The position numbers and the translations under genes are program-made. A stretch of 64,000 nucleotides of DNA from Thalassobacter stenotrophicus (lineage in GTDB: Bacteria; Pseudomonadota; Alphaproteobacteria; Rhodobacterales; Rhodobacteraceae), in the NCBI RefSeq assembly GCF_001458315.1, contig NZ_CYRX01000011.1, positions 124,001 to 188,000 on the forward strand. The letters run 5' to 3'. Every line of letters begins with the position of its first letter. The first letter of the stretch is position 1. The notes beneath the pieces were generated by a model. The model did not search any database, had not been told where the DNA came from, and saw only the letters and a list, made by a program, of their open reading frames with translations. Below are positions 51,005 through 59,996 of this stretch, piece by piece.

Positions 51005-54000
51005 CCTTGTTTTCCCCATCCGACACACCGCGCGTTTTTGCCGAACCCCTTGGCGTCGATTTCTCAGAAGCATTGGTGGCTGGACTGCGCACACGGCTTG
51101 CTGGGCAACCGCCCGAAGCAATCGCGCGGGTCACGATCCTCGTGAACACTCGCCGGATGGAGCGCCGCTTGCGCGAAGTTTTCCTCGCGACCGGCCACGG
51201 CTTTTTGCCCAAGTTGATGCTGGTCAGTGACCCGGCGGCACTGTGCCCGACCAACCCGCTGCCAAACGCTGTCTCGCCCCTGCACCTACGGCTGACGGTG
51301 TCACATTTGGTTGGACGGTTGCTGGACGCGGCACCGGATTTGGCCCCGCGCAGCGCGGCCTTCGACCTTGCGGGCAGCCTATGCGATTTGCTGGGCGAAA
51401 TGCAGGAAGAGCGCGTACCCACATCCGCCCTCAACGCGATTGAGACCGGGACACTCTCGGCACATTGGGAACGCTCACTGACCTTTCTCGACATCGTCAC
51501 GCGCTACCTCGCGCTTGATGGCACGCACCCTGAACTGATCACCCCCGAGGCGCGCCAAGCCGCGGCACTCAACGCGCTTTTTGCCCGCTGGGATGCGCAC
51601 CCCCCGCAGGATCCGATCCTTGTGGCCGGCTCAACCGGGTCGCGCGGCCCCACGTTGCGACTGATGGAACGGATCGCAAGCTTGCCCCAAGGCGCGCTGA
51701 TTCTGCCCGGCGTGGACCAAACGCTCTCGCCCACACTGTGGCGTGGCTTCGTGGCGCAAGGCTCTGAGGATCATCCGCAATTTCGCTACGCGGCCCTGTG
51801 CGATGGGGTCGGCATTGATCCTGCGCAACTGCCGCAATGGTCCGCGCATAGCCCAAATGCGCCAGAGCGTACGCGGCTTTTGTCGCTCGCGCTGCGACCT
51901 GCGCCCGTAACGGACCAATGGCGCGCCGAGGGGCCCGCCCTGCGCCCTGACCTTGCGGCGGCCACCTATGGCATGACCTTGCTAGAAGCTCGCACCCCAC
52001 GCTCGGAAGCCATCACTATCGCCCTGCGATTGCGCCAAGCGGTCGAGGACGGCACGCGCGCGGCATTGATTTCACCGGATCGGGTGCTGACACGGCAGGT
52101 CACATCCGCGCTAAACCGATGGGGCATCACCCCCGATGACAGCGCGGGCGCACCCTTGGGCCTTAGCGCGCCGGGCCGCTTGTTGCGCATGGTTGCCCAA
52201 ATGATGGGGCGCCCCATGACGCCGGAGCGGCTTCTTGCGCTGCTCAAACACCCGCTGACACATTCGGGGCGCGATGACCGGGGCCAACACCTGTTGTTCA
52301 CACGTAACCTTGAACTCGACCTGCTGCGCCGGGGGTGCCCCTTTCCGGACCGCACTACCGTCACCCAATGGCTGACGGATCGTAAAACACCCACGCCTGA
52401 GACTTTGCCAACGTGGGTCGCATGGCTGTGTGACCTTTTGGATTTATGCGCCGCCGAAGCCCCGGATCGCCCACTGGCAGATCATCTTAGGGCCCATATC
52501 GCGCTGTGCGAACGCCTGTGTGCGGGGCCTGACGCCGCGGGCGCGGGCGAGTTGTGGGAAAAGGCCCCCGGCATTGAGGCCGCCGCAACCATCGCAGCCC
52601 TGCGCACCGATGCAGGCCAAGATGGCCCGGACATGACCCTTGCGGAATACGGCACGATCCTGTCGACAGTCCTACAGGCCGGTGAGGTCCGCGAACCCTT
52701 TACCGGCCACAGCAACGTGATGATTTGGGGCGCGATGGAGGCACGGGTCCAAGGTGCCGATCTGGTGATCTTGGCCGGGCTGAACGATGGTGTCTGGCCT
52801 GATCTGCCAACACCGGACCCTTGGATGAACCGCAAAATGCGCATGGATGCGGGCCTGCGCACACCCGACAGGCGCATTGGTCTATCGGCCCATGATTTCC
52901 AACAAGCTATCGCAGGCAAACAAGTCTGGCTCACGCGGTCTTTGCGCGACGCGGAGGCGGAAACCGTGCCCTCCCGCTGGTTGAACCGGCTGACGAACCT
53001 TCTGCGCGGATTGGCCCCCGAAGGCCCCGATGCGCTTAGGTCGATGACCGATCGTGCCACCCCTTGGACCCTGCAGGCAGAGGCGCTTGACCGGCCCGAA
53101 ACCACCACTCCGCGCGCCCCGCGTCCCGCGCCTGCCCCGGTTTTGGCCGCCCGTCCGCGGCAACTATCCGTGACCCGCATCCAGACGCTGATCCGCGACC
53201 CATACGCCATTTATGCTGCCAACGTGCTGAACCTGCGCGCCCTTGATCCCCTGCGCCAAACGCCAGACGCCCCGCTGCGCGGCACGATCATCCATGCTGT
53301 CATGGATCGGTTTACCGCCGCCACCCAGGACGGGCTGCCCACAGACCCATTACCGCTATTTGAGCGCATCCTAACAGACACCCTAACCGAGCAAGCCCCC
53401 TGGCCCGCTGCTCGACGCCTATGGCGCGCCAAACTCATGCGGATCGCGCCTCAGTTCTTGGCGCGTGAAACCGAACGCAGGGCCCATGCGACCCCCGCAC
53501 TGACCGAGGAACGCGGCCGCATCACCTTGCCCGAAATTGACTTTACCCTGTCAGCCGAAGCCGACCGGATCGACACACTGCCGGATGGGCGTGTGTGGAT
53601 TTATGACTACAAAACCGGTCAGATTCCATCGGCCAAAGTGCAAACGTTCTTTGACCGTCAAATGCCGCTTGAGGCGCTGATCGTTGAGGGCGGTGGCTTC
53701 AAAACCCTTGGGGTGCGAGATGTTGCAGGCATGACCTACATCGGGCTTGGCTCTGCGGCCAAAGACCTTGAGGTCAATATGAACCCCGTCGTGGATGATA
53801 CGCAGGTTGATCTACTGCCTGAAACACGCGCCGGATTGATCCGCCTGATCAGCAGCTACGACAGCCCCGATCAGGGCTACATTTCGCACCGCGCAATGGA
53901 CGGCGTGACATACGAAAGCGACTACGCGCACCTTGCCCGCCGGGGCGAATGGGACGACACGGCCCCCGCCACATTGATCCGAGTAGGTCGGGAGGAGAAC

Positions 54001-54009
54001 GCGCCATGA
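51001..54009 (+). CDS. addB: double-strand break repair protein AddB
   Basis: A 1002-residue subunit of the AddAB helicase-nuclease, alphaproteobacterial type. N-terminal region VTILVNTRRMERRLREVF replaces a true Walker A, as in Rhizobiales/Rhodobacterales AddB. Middle segments IWGAMEARVQGADLVILAGLNDGVWPD and MRMDAGLRTPDRRIGLSAHDFQQA are conserved. The C-terminal nuclease has LRGTIIHAVMDRF and the PD-(D/E)xK core VWIYDYKTGQIP. No four-cysteine iron-sulfur arrangement is evident. With AddA it resects DNA ends for RecA. ATG overlaps the murU stop (ATGA). Confidence 0.93.
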   Translation: MTLFSPSDTPRVFAEPLGVDFSEALVAGLRTRLAGQPPEAIARVTILVNTRRMERRLREVFLATGHGFLPKLMLVSDPAALCPTNPLPNAVSPLHLRLTVSHLVGRLLDAAPDLAPRSAAFDLAGSLCDLLGEMQEERVPTSALNAIETGTLSAHWERSLTFLDIVTRYLALDGTHPELITPEARQAAALNALFARWDAHPPQDPILVAGSTGSRGPTLRLMERIASLPQGALILPGVDQTLSPTLWRGFVAQGSEDHPQFRYAALCDGVGIDPAQLPQWSAHSPNAPERTRLLSLALRPAPVTDQWRAEGPALRPDLAAATYGMTLLEARTPRSEAITIALRLRQAVEDGTRAALISPDRVLTRQVTSALNRWGITPDDSAGAPLGLSAPGRLLRMVAQMMGRPMTPERLLALLKHPLTHSGRDDRGQHLLFTRNLELDLLRRGCPFPDRTTVTQWLTDRKTPTPETLPTWVAWLCDLLDLCAAEAPDRPLADHLRAHIALCERLCAGPDAAGAGELWEKAPGIEAAATIAALRTDAGQDGPDMTLAEYGTILSTVLQAGEVREPFTGHSNVMIWGAMEARVQGADLVILAGLNDGVWPDLPTPDPWMNRKMRMDAGLRTPDRRIGLSAHDFQQAIAGKQVWLTRSLRDAEAETVPSRWLNRLTNLLRGLAPEGPDALRSMTDRATPWTLQAEALDRPETTTPRAPRPAPAPVLAARPRQLSVTRIQTLIRDPYAIYAANVLNLRALDPLRQTPDAPLRGTIIHAVMDRFTAATQDGLPTDPLPLFERILTDTLTEQAPWPAARRLWRAKLMRIAPQFLARETERRAHATPALTEERGRITLPEIDFTLSAEADRIDTLPDGRVWIYDYKTGQIPSAKVQTFFDRQMPLEALIVEGGGFKTLGVRDVAGMTYIGLGSAAKDLEVNMNPVVDDTQVDLLPETRAGLIRLISSYDSPDQGYISHRAMDGVTYESDYAHLARRGEWDDTAPATLIRVGREENAP

Positions 54010-57000
54010 CCCACCCTGCCTCTGCCGCGCAAATCGCGGCCGCCAACCCCGGCACATCTACGTGGCTTTCCGCAAACGCAGGTTCTGGCAAAACGCGCGT
54101 TCTGACAAACCGTGTGGCTTGGCTGCTGCTCGAGGGCACCCCGCCCGAGCGTATCCTGTGCCTGACCTACACCAAGGCCGCCGCCGGTGAGATGCAGAAC
54201 CGTCTGTTCGCACAACTGGGCGCGTGGGCCATGATGGAGGACGCGGAGCTGCGCGCCGAGTTGTCCGAAATGGGTGTGCCAGACAGCTCTGAGGTACCGC
54301 TGGACCACGCGCGCACCCTGTTTGCCCGCGCGATCGAAACCCCCGGCGGGCTGAAAATTCAAACGATCCACGCATTTTGCGCCTCGCTCCTGCGGCGATT
54401 TCCGCTTGAGGCTGGTGTCTCGCCCCAATTCTCGGAAATGGACGACCGCGCGGGCGCCTTGCTGGCCGCAGAAACCCTAGAAGAACTGGTCGCCACCCCC
54501 GAAGGCACCGCCTTGTTCGACGATGTCGCCCAGCACCTGACCGACCAAGACGCTGAGAAATTCTGCGCCCAGATCATCAAATCACGCGACCATTTCGCAC
54601 GCGCCCGATCCCGCGCTGATATCTTTGCGGCCTTTGGTCTGGATGAAGCTGACGATGTCATGGCGCAGGCGCTGACGCCCGAGGTTTTGCATGACTTCAA
54701 CACGATGCGCGGCGCGTTGCAGGGCGTTGACAGCAAGACGATGGTCGCCCTCGCCGAACGGCTCGCGCCGCTTGACCTGAACCACGCCTCGCAAGAGGTG
54801 TTAGAGGCATTTCTAAATACCTTCCTGACAGGCAAGTTTGAACTGCGCAAAAACCCGGTCACCGCGCCCGTCCTCAAAAAACTTGATCCCAATATGATCG
54901 AGGATCTCAAAGAAGTCGCACGCGCCGCCCATGAACGGCGTGGCAGGCAGGCTGCGGCGGCGCAAACGGCAGCGCTTCATGCCTTTGCCGCGCCCTATCT
55001 TGCCCGGATTGAGGACCGAAAAGCCGCGCGCGGTTGGCTCGATTTCGATGACCTGATCCAGAAAACGCGCGCACTTTTGTCCCGCTCAGACGTAGCGCAA
55101 TGGGTGCTCTTCAAGCTCGACGGCGGGATCGATCATATTTTGGTGGATGAGGCCCAAGACACCTCGCCCGTGCAATGGGACGTGATCACCGCCTTGGCCG
55201 CCGAATTCGCCAGCGGCGAGGGCGCGCGGTCGGATGTAGCCCGCACGCTGTTCGTGGTGGGCGACAAAAAGCAGTCGATCTATTCGTTCCAAGGGGCGGC
55301 CCCCGAAAAATTCGACGAAATGCGGGAAACATTCGCCGAGCGTTTGGCGGCGGTTGATGCGCCCTTCCAATCGCGTGAGCTGCAATATTCCTTCCGCTCT
55401 GCCCCAACGATTTTGAACCTTGTGGACGCGACCTGCGGCGGTGGCCGCGCGCCCGGTACGGGCTCCAAGGTGCTGCACACTGCATTTTTTGAAGACAAAC
55501 CAGGACGCGTAGACCTGTGGCCCGTGATCCCGTCGCTGGGCGAGGCTGACCCAGATCGCGCGTGGTTTGACCCCGTGGATCGCCCCGCCCGCAACGACCC
55601 AAAGGTGCTGATGGCCGAGCGGGTCGCCGCACAGATCGAACAGATGCTGAGCGATCACACCCTGATCACCGTGGGCAAGGAACGCAGGCCTGTTCAGCCC
55701 GGCGATATCGTCATTCTGCTGCAACGCCGTAAGGAACTGTTCAACCTGATCCTTGAGAAATGCAAAGCACGGAACCTGCCGCTTGCGGGGGCGGATGTGC
55801 TGCGGATTTCGGGGGAAATGGCGGTCAAAGATTTGACCGCGCTTTTGTCGTTTCTCGCGACGCCCGAGGATGATCTGTCCCTCGCTGCTGTCCTACGTTC
55901 ACCGCTGTTTGGATGGTCTGAGGATGATCTGTTCCGCCTCGCGCATCCCCGTGGCAAAGCCTTCCTGTGGGAGGCATTGCGCCGCCGTGGCACGCCAGAA
56001 AACACCGTGACCGAGCTGCAAGAACTGCTGCGCGTTGCCGATTTTCTGCGCCCCTACGAGCTGCTCGAACGGGTGCTAACCCGCATGGGCGGACGGCGCA
56101 GGTTTCGGGCGCGGTTGGGCGATGAATGCATCGAGGCGCTGGACGCGCTGCTGCAACAAGCCCTGACCTATGAGCAAAACGATGTGCCCAGCCTGACCGG
56201 CTTTTTGACGTGGCTCGACGCCGAAGAAATCAAGATAAAACGGCAGATGGATGCCCGCGCCGGCCTGATCCGGATCATGTCTGTGCATGGGGCCAAAGGG
56301 CTTGAAAGTCCGGTTGTGATCCTACCGGAGTGTCAGTTCATCAAGGCCCAAGGCGCGCCCCGCTTTGTAGAGGGGCCGGACGATCTGCTTGCGTGGAAAC
56401 CCGGCGCGTCCCTGACCCCGCCGGAGCTGGCCGAACAGGTCGAGGCCAAGGCCATGGCACAGCAGGACGAAAAAGACCGCCTGCTGTACGTCGCCATGAC
56501 CCGGGCCGAAAGCTGGCTGATCGTTGGTGCCGCCGGGGAGTTGGGCAAGGACCCGACAGCCTCGTGGTACGGCAAGATCGAAGAGGGCATGCGTGATTTG
56601 GGCGCCGAGCCGCTGACCATGGACGGTGAGCAAGGCTTGCAGCTTATCTCGGGGGATTGGTCTGACGCGACCGAAACCGCCCCGACCGTGGCCGCGCCGA
56701 TGCCCCCGCTCAATGCGATCTACCGCGCAGAGGCCCCCGGCCCGATTGCGACGGCGCAAACGCGCTCCCCCTCTGACTTGGGCGGAGCCAAGGCCTTGTC
56801 TGGCGAAGGGTTGACCGAGGACATCGCCAAGCTGCGTGGGACATTGATCCACCTATTGTTGGAACATCTGACTGACGTGCCGCCATCAGACTGGGACGCA
56901 GCCGCGCGCCATCTTTTGGCCGGGGCCACCAACGGCCACCCCGACCTGAACCCTGATCACCTGATCCAAGAGGCGGTCGGCACCCTCAATGCGCTGCCAC

Positions 57001-57335
57001 ACGTTTTTGCCCCCGACACATTGTCCGAGGTCGCCATAAGCGCGCCGCCCCTGCCGGGCGATGACCGCGTGCTATATGGCGTGATCGACCGTCTTCTGGT
57101 CACCCCATCCGAAATCATTTGCGCCGACATCAAAACAAACGCCGTCGTTCCCGACACCCCGCAGGCCGTGCCACTGGGCCTATTGCGGCAAATGGGGGCC
57201 TACGCGCAGGCGCTCGCGCCGCTGTACCCGGATCGAAAGATCACCCCGGCCATCGTCTGGACACGGACTGCCAGCCTTATGGTCCTACCCCATGATCTGG
57301 TAACCGCTGCGTTACAAACTACCGTGGATGGTTGA
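54006..57335 (+). CDS. addA: double-strand break repair helicase AddA
   Basis: A 1109-residue UvrD-family helicase-nuclease. Walker A is SANAGSGKTRVLTNRV (22-37); motif II is HILVDEAQDTSPVQWDV; motif III VVGDKKQSIYSFQGA; later VHGAKGLESPVVILPE and LLYVAMTRAESWLI (motif VI); the C-terminal nuclease has LRGTLIHLLLEHL and ICADIKTNAVVPD. The complex degrades and unwinds broken ends until it meets a regulatory sequence. ATG at 54006 overlaps the addB stop by four bases; an upstream in-frame ATG lies within addB and is rejected. Confidence 0.95.
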   Translation: MTHPASAAQIAAANPGTSTWLSANAGSGKTRVLTNRVAWLLLEGTPPERILCLTYTKAAAGEMQNRLFAQLGAWAMMEDAELRAELSEMGVPDSSEVPLDHARTLFARAIETPGGLKIQTIHAFCASLLRRFPLEAGVSPQFSEMDDRAGALLAAETLEELVATPEGTALFDDVAQHLTDQDAEKFCAQIIKSRDHFARARSRADIFAAFGLDEADDVMAQALTPEVLHDFNTMRGALQGVDSKTMVALAERLAPLDLNHASQEVLEAFLNTFLTGKFELRKNPVTAPVLKKLDPNMIEDLKEVARAAHERRGRQAAAAQTAALHAFAAPYLARIEDRKAARGWLDFDDLIQKTRALLSRSDVAQWVLFKLDGGIDHILVDEAQDTSPVQWDVITALAAEFASGEGARSDVARTLFVVGDKKQSIYSFQGAAPEKFDEMRETFAERLAAVDAPFQSRELQYSFRSAPTILNLVDATCGGGRAPGTGSKVLHTAFFEDKPGRVDLWPVIPSLGEADPDRAWFDPVDRPARNDPKVLMAERVAAQIEQMLSDHTLITVGKERRPVQPGDIVILLQRRKELFNLILEKCKARNLPLAGADVLRISGEMAVKDLTALLSFLATPEDDLSLAAVLRSPLFGWSEDDLFRLAHPRGKAFLWEALRRRGTPENTVTELQELLRVADFLRPYELLERVLTRMGGRRRFRARLGDECIEALDALLQQALTYEQNDVPSLTGFLTWLDAEEIKIKRQMDARAGLIRIMSVHGAKGLESPVVILPECQFIKAQGAPRFVEGPDDLLAWKPGASLTPPELAEQVEAKAMAQQDEKDRLLYVAMTRAESWLIVGAAGELGKDPTASWYGKIEEGMRDLGAEPLTMDGEQGLQLISGDWSDATETAPTVAAPMPPLNAIYRAEAPGPIATAQTRSPSDLGGAKALSGEGLTEDIAKLRGTLIHLLLEHLTDVPPSDWDAAARHLLAGATNGHPDLNPDHLIQEAVGTLNALPHVFAPDTLSEVAISAPPLPGDDRVLYGVIDRLLVTPSEIICADIKTNAVVPDTPQAVPLGLLRQMGAYAQALAPLYPDRKITPAIVWTRTASLMVLPHDLVTAALQTTVDG

Positions 57336-57411
57336 CGCCGCTGCGTGCCATTCCTAGGTTTCGACCCAACGCGCGACTCATCCCGGGTCGCCCATTTTAA
57401 GGACAGACATC

Positions 57412-57732
57412 ATGGCAACCGTTGCTGTATCCGACGACACATTTGATACCGAAGTCCGCCAGTCCGACATCCCTGTCGTGGTGGATTTCTGGGCCGAGTG
57501 GTGTGGTCCCTGTAAACAAATCGGCCCCGCACTTGAGGCGTTGTCGGAGGAATACGAAGGCCGCGTGAAAATCGTCAAAGTGAACGTAGACGAAAACCCG
57601 AACTCCCCCGCACAGATGGGCGTTCGCGGCATCCCGGCTCTGTTCATGTTCAAAGACGGCGAAGTTGTTTCCAACAAAGTTGGCGCCGCTCCTGCGGCAG
57701 CTCTCAAAAGCTGGATCGAAGAGAGCGTCTAA
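57412..57732 (+). CDS. trxA: thioredoxin
   Basis: A 106-residue thioredoxin with active site W30-C31-G32-P33-C34-K in [14 protein letters not shown], aspartate D25, and the cis-proline loop [14 protein letters not shown]. General cytoplasmic disulfide reductase. A 76-base gap after addA suggests its own promoter in addition to read-through; the ribosome site is AAGGACAG. It ends in a strong terminator. Confidence 0.97.
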   Translation: MATVAVSDDTFDTEVRQSDIPVVVDFWAEWCGPCKQIGPALEALSEEYEGRVKIVKVNVDENPNSPAQMGVRGIPALFMFKDGEVVSNKVGAAPAAALKSWIEESV

Positions 57733-57758
57733 GCCTCTTTCGGACATAATCGAATATC

Positions 57759-57789
57759 AAACCGCCGGGCCCTACAGCCCGGCGGTTTT
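57759..57789 (+). terminator. Rho-independent terminator after trxA
   Basis: A 12-bp perfect stem AAACCGCCGGGC/GCCCGGCGGTTT (57759-57770, 57777-57788) with a 6-base loop and following TG. It is 26 bases after the trxA stop and ends the long block begun at the PAS gene. Confidence 0.92.
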
Positions 57790-57985
57790 GCGTTGCGGGC
57801 CACAGAAACGTTTCCTTTTGGATGCGCGTTGGCTTGGCACAATGGCCACAGCCGCACACGCCAGCACCCCAGTTCAACGAAAACGCCTGGCGCCTTTTCA
57901 AAAAGCTGGGGAGGCCGATGGAAATGTCGTTAACACGGATGAATTCCCCACCCTCGACAGCAAAAAACAATAACCTCAGCCCACG
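57790..57985. other. intergenic stretch between trxA and amtB terminators
   Basis: About 200 bases between the two terminators (315 from trxA stop to amtB stop). A 43-codon open frame (57842-57973, starting ATG-GCC) crosses it on the plus strand but has no ribosome site or family signature. Nothing else is seen. Confidence 0.45.
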
Positions 57986-58016
57986 AAAAAGCCCGGACAG
58001 ATCGCTCTGTCCGGGC
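57986..58016 (-). terminator. Rho-independent terminator after amtB
   Basis: An 11-bp perfect stem GCCCGGACAGA/TCTGTCCGGGC (57991-58001, 58006-58016) with a TCGC loop; leftward it is followed by TTTTT. It lies 31 bases past the amtB stop. Confidence 0.92.
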
Positions 58017-58047
58017 CACTCGTCATACGCAGCAGACTGCGGTTAAA

Positions 58048-59361
58048 TTAGGAATTGGCGAACTCGGGATATGCTTCCATCCCCAACTCTGCCTTGTCCA
58101 AGCCGACCAGCTCGTCTTCCTCAGAGACGCGGATGCCCACGATTGCCTTGAGGATGATCCACACGATCAGCGCGCCAACGAAGGTGAACACGCCGTATGC
58201 CGCGATACCCAGAAGCTGTGTGCCCAGAGCCGCGTCACCGTTGTAGAAGATGACCGCGATTGTGCCCCAGATACCGGCAAACAGGTGAACCGGAATGGCA
58301 CCAACGACGTCGTCGATCTTGAGCTTGTCCAGCAGTGGCACTGCGAGGACGACGATCACACCACCTACGGAACCGATCCACAGTGCGCCGAACAGTGTCG
58401 GGGCAAGGGGTTCAGCCGTGATCGACACGAGGCCGGCCAGCGCACCGTTCAAAACCATGGTCAGATCGGGCTTTTTGTAGAGCAGCTGTGTCATGACCAA
58501 CGCGGTCACCGCACCAGCGGCCGCAGCCATGTTGGTGTTGGCAAAGATGCGCGACACGTCGGACACATCACCCACGGTGCCCATCGCAAGCTGCGAACCA
58601 CCGTTAAAGCCGAACCAGCCGAGCCACAGGATGAACGTACCGAGTGTGGCGAGTGCCAAGTTGGAACCAGGCATCGGGGTGACTTTGCCTTCTTTGGAGT
58701 ATTTGCCCAAGCGTGGTCCGAGGATGATCGCACCGGCCAGAGCGGCCCAGCCACCTACGGAGTGTACAACAGTCGAACCAGCAAAGTCGGAGAACCCAGC
58801 TTCGGACAACCAGCCGCCGCCCCACTGCCAGGACCCGGAAATTGGGTACATAACGCCGGTCAGGATGACGACGAAGGCAAGGAAGGGCCACAGTTTGATC
58901 CGCTCAGCCAGTGCGCCAGATACGATGGACGCAGTCGCCGCAACAAACACCAGCTGGAAGAAGAAATCCGAACCGATGGAGGCGTAATCCAGCGCGGCAT
59001 CCGCAGCGGACACGCCAACGGGGTCCAGCACGGTTGGCACGAAGAACGAACCGACGTAGCCGTTGAAATCACCGGGGTACATCAAGTTGAAGCCGATCAA
59101 CCAGTACATGATCGCCGCCACAGAATAGAGCGCGATGTTTTTGGTCATCTGCATGGTCACGTTCTTGGACCGGACAAGGCCGCCCTCAAGCATCGCAAAG
59201 CCCGCGGCCATAAAGAACACCAAAAAGCCAGCCATGCAGAACAGCAGGGTGGTCATGATGTAGGGGCCGATTTCATCGAAGGAGGGCGCAGCCTCCTGCG
59301 CGAAAGCCGCAGCGGGCAACGCCGCCAAGGCTAGGGTGGAAAGAAGCACTTTAGTTTTCAT
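58048..59361 (-). CDS. amtB: ammonium transporter AmtB
   Basis: A 437-residue ammonium channel with a signal peptide (ALAALPAAAFA-QE, cleaved near 21) and eleven membrane helices. It contains FMAAGFAMLEGGLVRSKN, the D-F-A-G-S-T-V-V-H-S-V-G-G segment (FSDFAGSTVVHSVGGWAAL) with the first conserved pore histidine, WLGWFGFNGGS, and VGAIPVHLFAGIWGTIAV with the second pore histidine. Cotranscribed after glnK (24 bases apart), the standard arrangement in which GlnK blocks the channel when nitrogen is ample. AGGGGAA ribosome site. Confidence 0.97.
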   Translation of the reverse strand: MKTKVLLSTLALAALPAAAFAQEAAPSFDEIGPYIMTTLLFCMAGFLVFFMAAGFAMLEGGLVRSKNVTMQMTKNIALYSVAAIMYWLIGFNLMYPGDFNGYVGSFFVPTVLDPVGVSAADAALDYASIGSDFFFQLVFVAATASIVSGALAERIKLWPFLAFVVILTGVMYPISGSWQWGGGWLSEAGFSDFAGSTVVHSVGGWAALAGAIILGPRLGKYSKEGKVTPMPGSNLALATLGTFILWLGWFGFNGGSQLAMGTVGDVSDVSRIFANTNMAAAAGAVTALVMTQLLYKKPDLTMVLNGALAGLVSITAEPLAPTLFGALWIGSVGGVIVVLAVPLLDKLKIDDVVGAIPVHLFAGIWGTIAVIFYNGDAALGTQLLGIAAYGVFTFVGALIVWIILKAIVGIRVSEEDELVGLDKAELGMEAYPEFANS

Positions 59362-59385
59362 TGGTTATTCCCCTATGTCTCTGGC

Positions 59386-59724
59386 TTACAGAGCGTCGTC
59401 GTTGGTCTCGCCGGTGCGGACCCGAACGGCTTGGTTTACGTCCAGAACAAAGATTTTGCCGTCACCGATTTTATCGGTTTTGGCGGTGCTTTGGATGGTC
59501 TCAACGACTTGGTCGGCCATGCCGTCCGCCACCACGAGCTCCAGTTTGACTTTCGGCACGAAGTTCACGGCGTATTCTGCGCCACGGTAAATTTCCGTAT
59601 GTCCCGACTGTGAGCCGAAGCCCTTAATTTCCGTCACCATCATGCCGCGCACGCCGAGAGTGGTCAGCGCTTCGCGGACCTCCTCAAGCTTGAACGGCTT
59701 GATTGCTGCAATAATGAGTTTCAC
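59386..59724 (-). CDS. glnK: nitrogen regulatory PII protein GlnK
   Basis: A 112-residue PII protein beginning at GTG (59724), supported by GGAAGGG about 8 bases upstream; the normal PII N-terminus M-K-L-I-I-A-A-I-K-P-F follows. T-loop tyrosine Y51, the uridylylation site, is in YRGAEYAVNFVPK, and the B-loop GDGKIFVLDV and C-loop QAVRVRTGE are present. Senses 2-oxoglutarate and ATP/ADP and docks on AmtB. Upstream longer frame lacks support. First gene of the glnK-amtB operon. No confident NtrC or sigma-54 site was found. Confidence 0.96.
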   Translation of the reverse strand: MKLIIAAIKPFKLEEVREALTTLGVRGMMVTEIKGFGSQSGHTEIYRGAEYAVNFVPKVKLELVVADGMADQVVETIQSTAKTDKIGDGKIFVLDVNQAVRVRTGETNDDAL

Positions 59725-59996
59725 GTTTCTCACCCTTCCGGTTTTTTGTTTTGCCCCCGCCCTTGGGGAGTCCACAGGCTCAAAACATGGGCAACCGCGT
59801 CGGTTCGCAACGGAATGGGGGGTGCTTTCTGCAACCAGAGGGCGAGTTACGCGTTTATGTGCACAAAAAAGCGACTTTGCTCATTTTTTGAGCGACGCGT
59901 TAAGAAATCGCTCATCAACTTTCGGTCTACATCCGAGTCGCCACGCGGTATGCTGCGCAAAACTCCGCCGAAAAGGCGACACACGAGCGAGGCAGT
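59725..59996. other. divergent promoter region glnK / penicillin-binding protein
   Basis: 272 bases. A palindrome TGTGCACA lies at 59858-59865. I looked for a sigma-54 -24/-12 element before glnK and did not find a convincing one. No ORF or RNA gene seen. Confidence 0.45.

Noticed and set aside
57842-57973. 43-codon ORF starting ATG-GCC between two terminators
   Set aside because: No ribosome site, no family pattern, and no promoter evident; kept only as an intergenic note.
59725-59996. Sigma-54 and NtrC sites before glnK
   Set aside because: No TGGCAC-N5-TTGCA in the right orientation; GGTGCTTTCTGCAA at 59820-59834 has wrong spacing.
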